A stretch of 32,077 nucleotides of DNA from Psilocybe azurescens (Eukaryota > Basidiomycota > Agaricomycetes > Agaricales > Agrocybaceae). Positions 31,111 through 32,077 of this stretch are shown here, in pieces. Location: contig JAJIRX010000606.1 in the NCBI GenBank assembly GCA_023853785.1, positions 1 to 32,077 of the forward strand. The letters run 5' to 3'. Under the pieces are notes generated by a model. It was not told where the DNA came from. It searched no databases and was given only the letters and a program-made list of their open reading frames with translations. Numbering within the stretch: position 1 is the stretch's first letter; each line of letters opens with the position of its first letter. The position numbers and the translations under genes are program-made.

Positions 31111-32077
31111 TCAGATGTTCTCCTTGGGGAGCGATATCCGACTTACATTGAAATCCAACGACCTTCCTTCGGTTCCAAACGAGATGCCCTGGCTCGTTCC
31201 AGTGTCGCGACTAATACGGCCTCCGTCTCTACTGAAAGCTCTTCGAGAACTTAAGCTACGGATATTTAATCTAAGTTTCAGTAACCTTCCAATATAGAAC
31301 AGACAGACTTTGCCAAGAGACACAGAATTCGTACTGATAGACGGTTCACTATGTCAAAATTCTGAACCATCCAAGGTATAATATATACTTACTTGCGCTT
31401 GTCTGGAAGGTTAAGAAAGTTTGGGCATAGTTCCAACCTTTAGAGCGACGAACTATAGAACAGGTGGGTACAGAGAGGCACGCAGAGATAAATTACCTAC
31501 AAGGGACAGCTGAATGATGATAAGAAGACTCATCGACGAAAGGTTCATTGGCATACTAAATAGCGTTTTCACAAAGAGTAACATACCTAGCAACCAAGGC
31601 CGTAGTCGTGATGTACAAAATGAGCGTGTTCACAACGCGGTTTGTTCTGTTCAAATAGAATTAGAACGCTGTAGTCGGACAGCTAGGATGTGGCAGACCT
31701 TGCGACGCCTGTTCGGTGGTAGTGCAGATAGAAGGCCTGAGTGGTGGTAAGGATGATGTCACAGCCCGCCAAACAGGCGAACCAGACAATAACGATCCAC
31801 TATCAGTAGAAGGTATCAGGAGCGTTGTATAACTATGTGAAGGAGCTGAAAAACTCACAGCATATTCTCCGAGGTCTGTAAACGCCTTTGCAGAGTACAA
31901 CAGTAGTGACTTTCATGCCAAATCCTATGACATGGAGAGGTCGACTCAAGTCCATGGTTCAATCAAATGTCACGCTCACCTAGCGCCCCAGTGGTAAAGC
32001 TATCTGTGTCAGTAGTTTATCTTAGTTGCAAAACGATAAAAGCACTAATAATCCTGTACAACCAGACCCCGTAATAT
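31111..32077 (-). pseudogene. DUF6534-like seven-helix membrane protein, 5' end outside window
   Basis: DUF6534 proteins are abundant mushroom membrane proteins with a receptor-like layout, function unknown. On the minus strand from the right edge: a hydrophobic stretch with VWLYRIISAFIVLQL (about 32050); KAFTDLGEYA (about 31870); intron 31858-31800; then WIVIVWFACLAGCDIILTTT, QAFYLHYHRTG (31799-31740), the region most typical of DUF6534; RTNRVVNTLILYITTTALVA (about 31655-31590), another hallmark helix; and a basic, Ser-rich C-terminal tail ending FNVSRISLPKENI with stop near 31111. Frame changes between these segments, near 32025, 31880 and 31695, are not all explained by introns, so the copy seems damaged or the sequence has indels. 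The part 31330-31500 could not be modelled. Confidence 0.65.

Overview
The window looks like nuclear DNA of a mushroom-forming basidiomycete (Agaricomycetes). Genes are broken by introns of about 47-65 nt with GT...AG ends. The recognisable proteins are of types common in this class: DUF6593, DUF6534-like, an SNG1/DUF3533 membrane protein, and a Tnp2/CACTA-type transposase. All family assignments come from reading translations and from memory; no search was run.

Layout. Outside the central element every recognisable host gene lies on the minus strand: MTAP (1-879, 3' end cut by the window), a DUF6593 gene (4070-4748, possibly from 4824), RVB1/RuvB-like 1 ATPase (23840-26249), an SNG1-like DUF3533 gene (26732-28813) and a DUF6534-like gene (31111-32077, 5' end cut). 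Between the DUF6593 gene and RVB1 sits the main feature: a 17,021-bp DNA transposon at 5337-22357. It has inverted ends of about 37 bp starting CACTGCTGGCAGGGG, flanked by a 3-bp duplication TCA (5334-5336 and 22358-22360).

Inside the element are a Tnp2-family transposase (18138-21840, +) and five other genes in mixed orientation. They are a large Agaricomycete-specific protein (5863-8328, -), a coiled-coil/acidic protein (9591-12276, -), a small conserved protein (12762-13220, +), a protein with a KDYEKDWPVHDML motif (14046-14924, -) and a WD40 protein with a C-terminal membrane segment (15309-17060, +). Three intergenic clusters at 8.6-9.5, 13.6-13.9 and 17.1-18.1 kb hold about 24 hairpin-forming palindromes. 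These share the 8-nt loop GGGTGTCT/C, but their stems differ in sequence while staying self-complementary. I saw this motif nowhere outside the element. The clusters lie just downstream of the stop codons of three passenger genes. A ~320-bp block of three hairpins is duplicated between the second and third cluster.

Nearly every longer gene, inside and outside the element, is interrupted by single-base insertions or deletions, often in short homopolymers, while the amino acids on both sides stay conserved. Because this includes RVB1, a gene essential in yeast, indel errors in the assembly are at least as likely as decay. One in-frame TGA in the 5863-8328 gene fits real decay better. The stretches 880-3268, 22358-23839 and 28814-31110 show no gene I can support.
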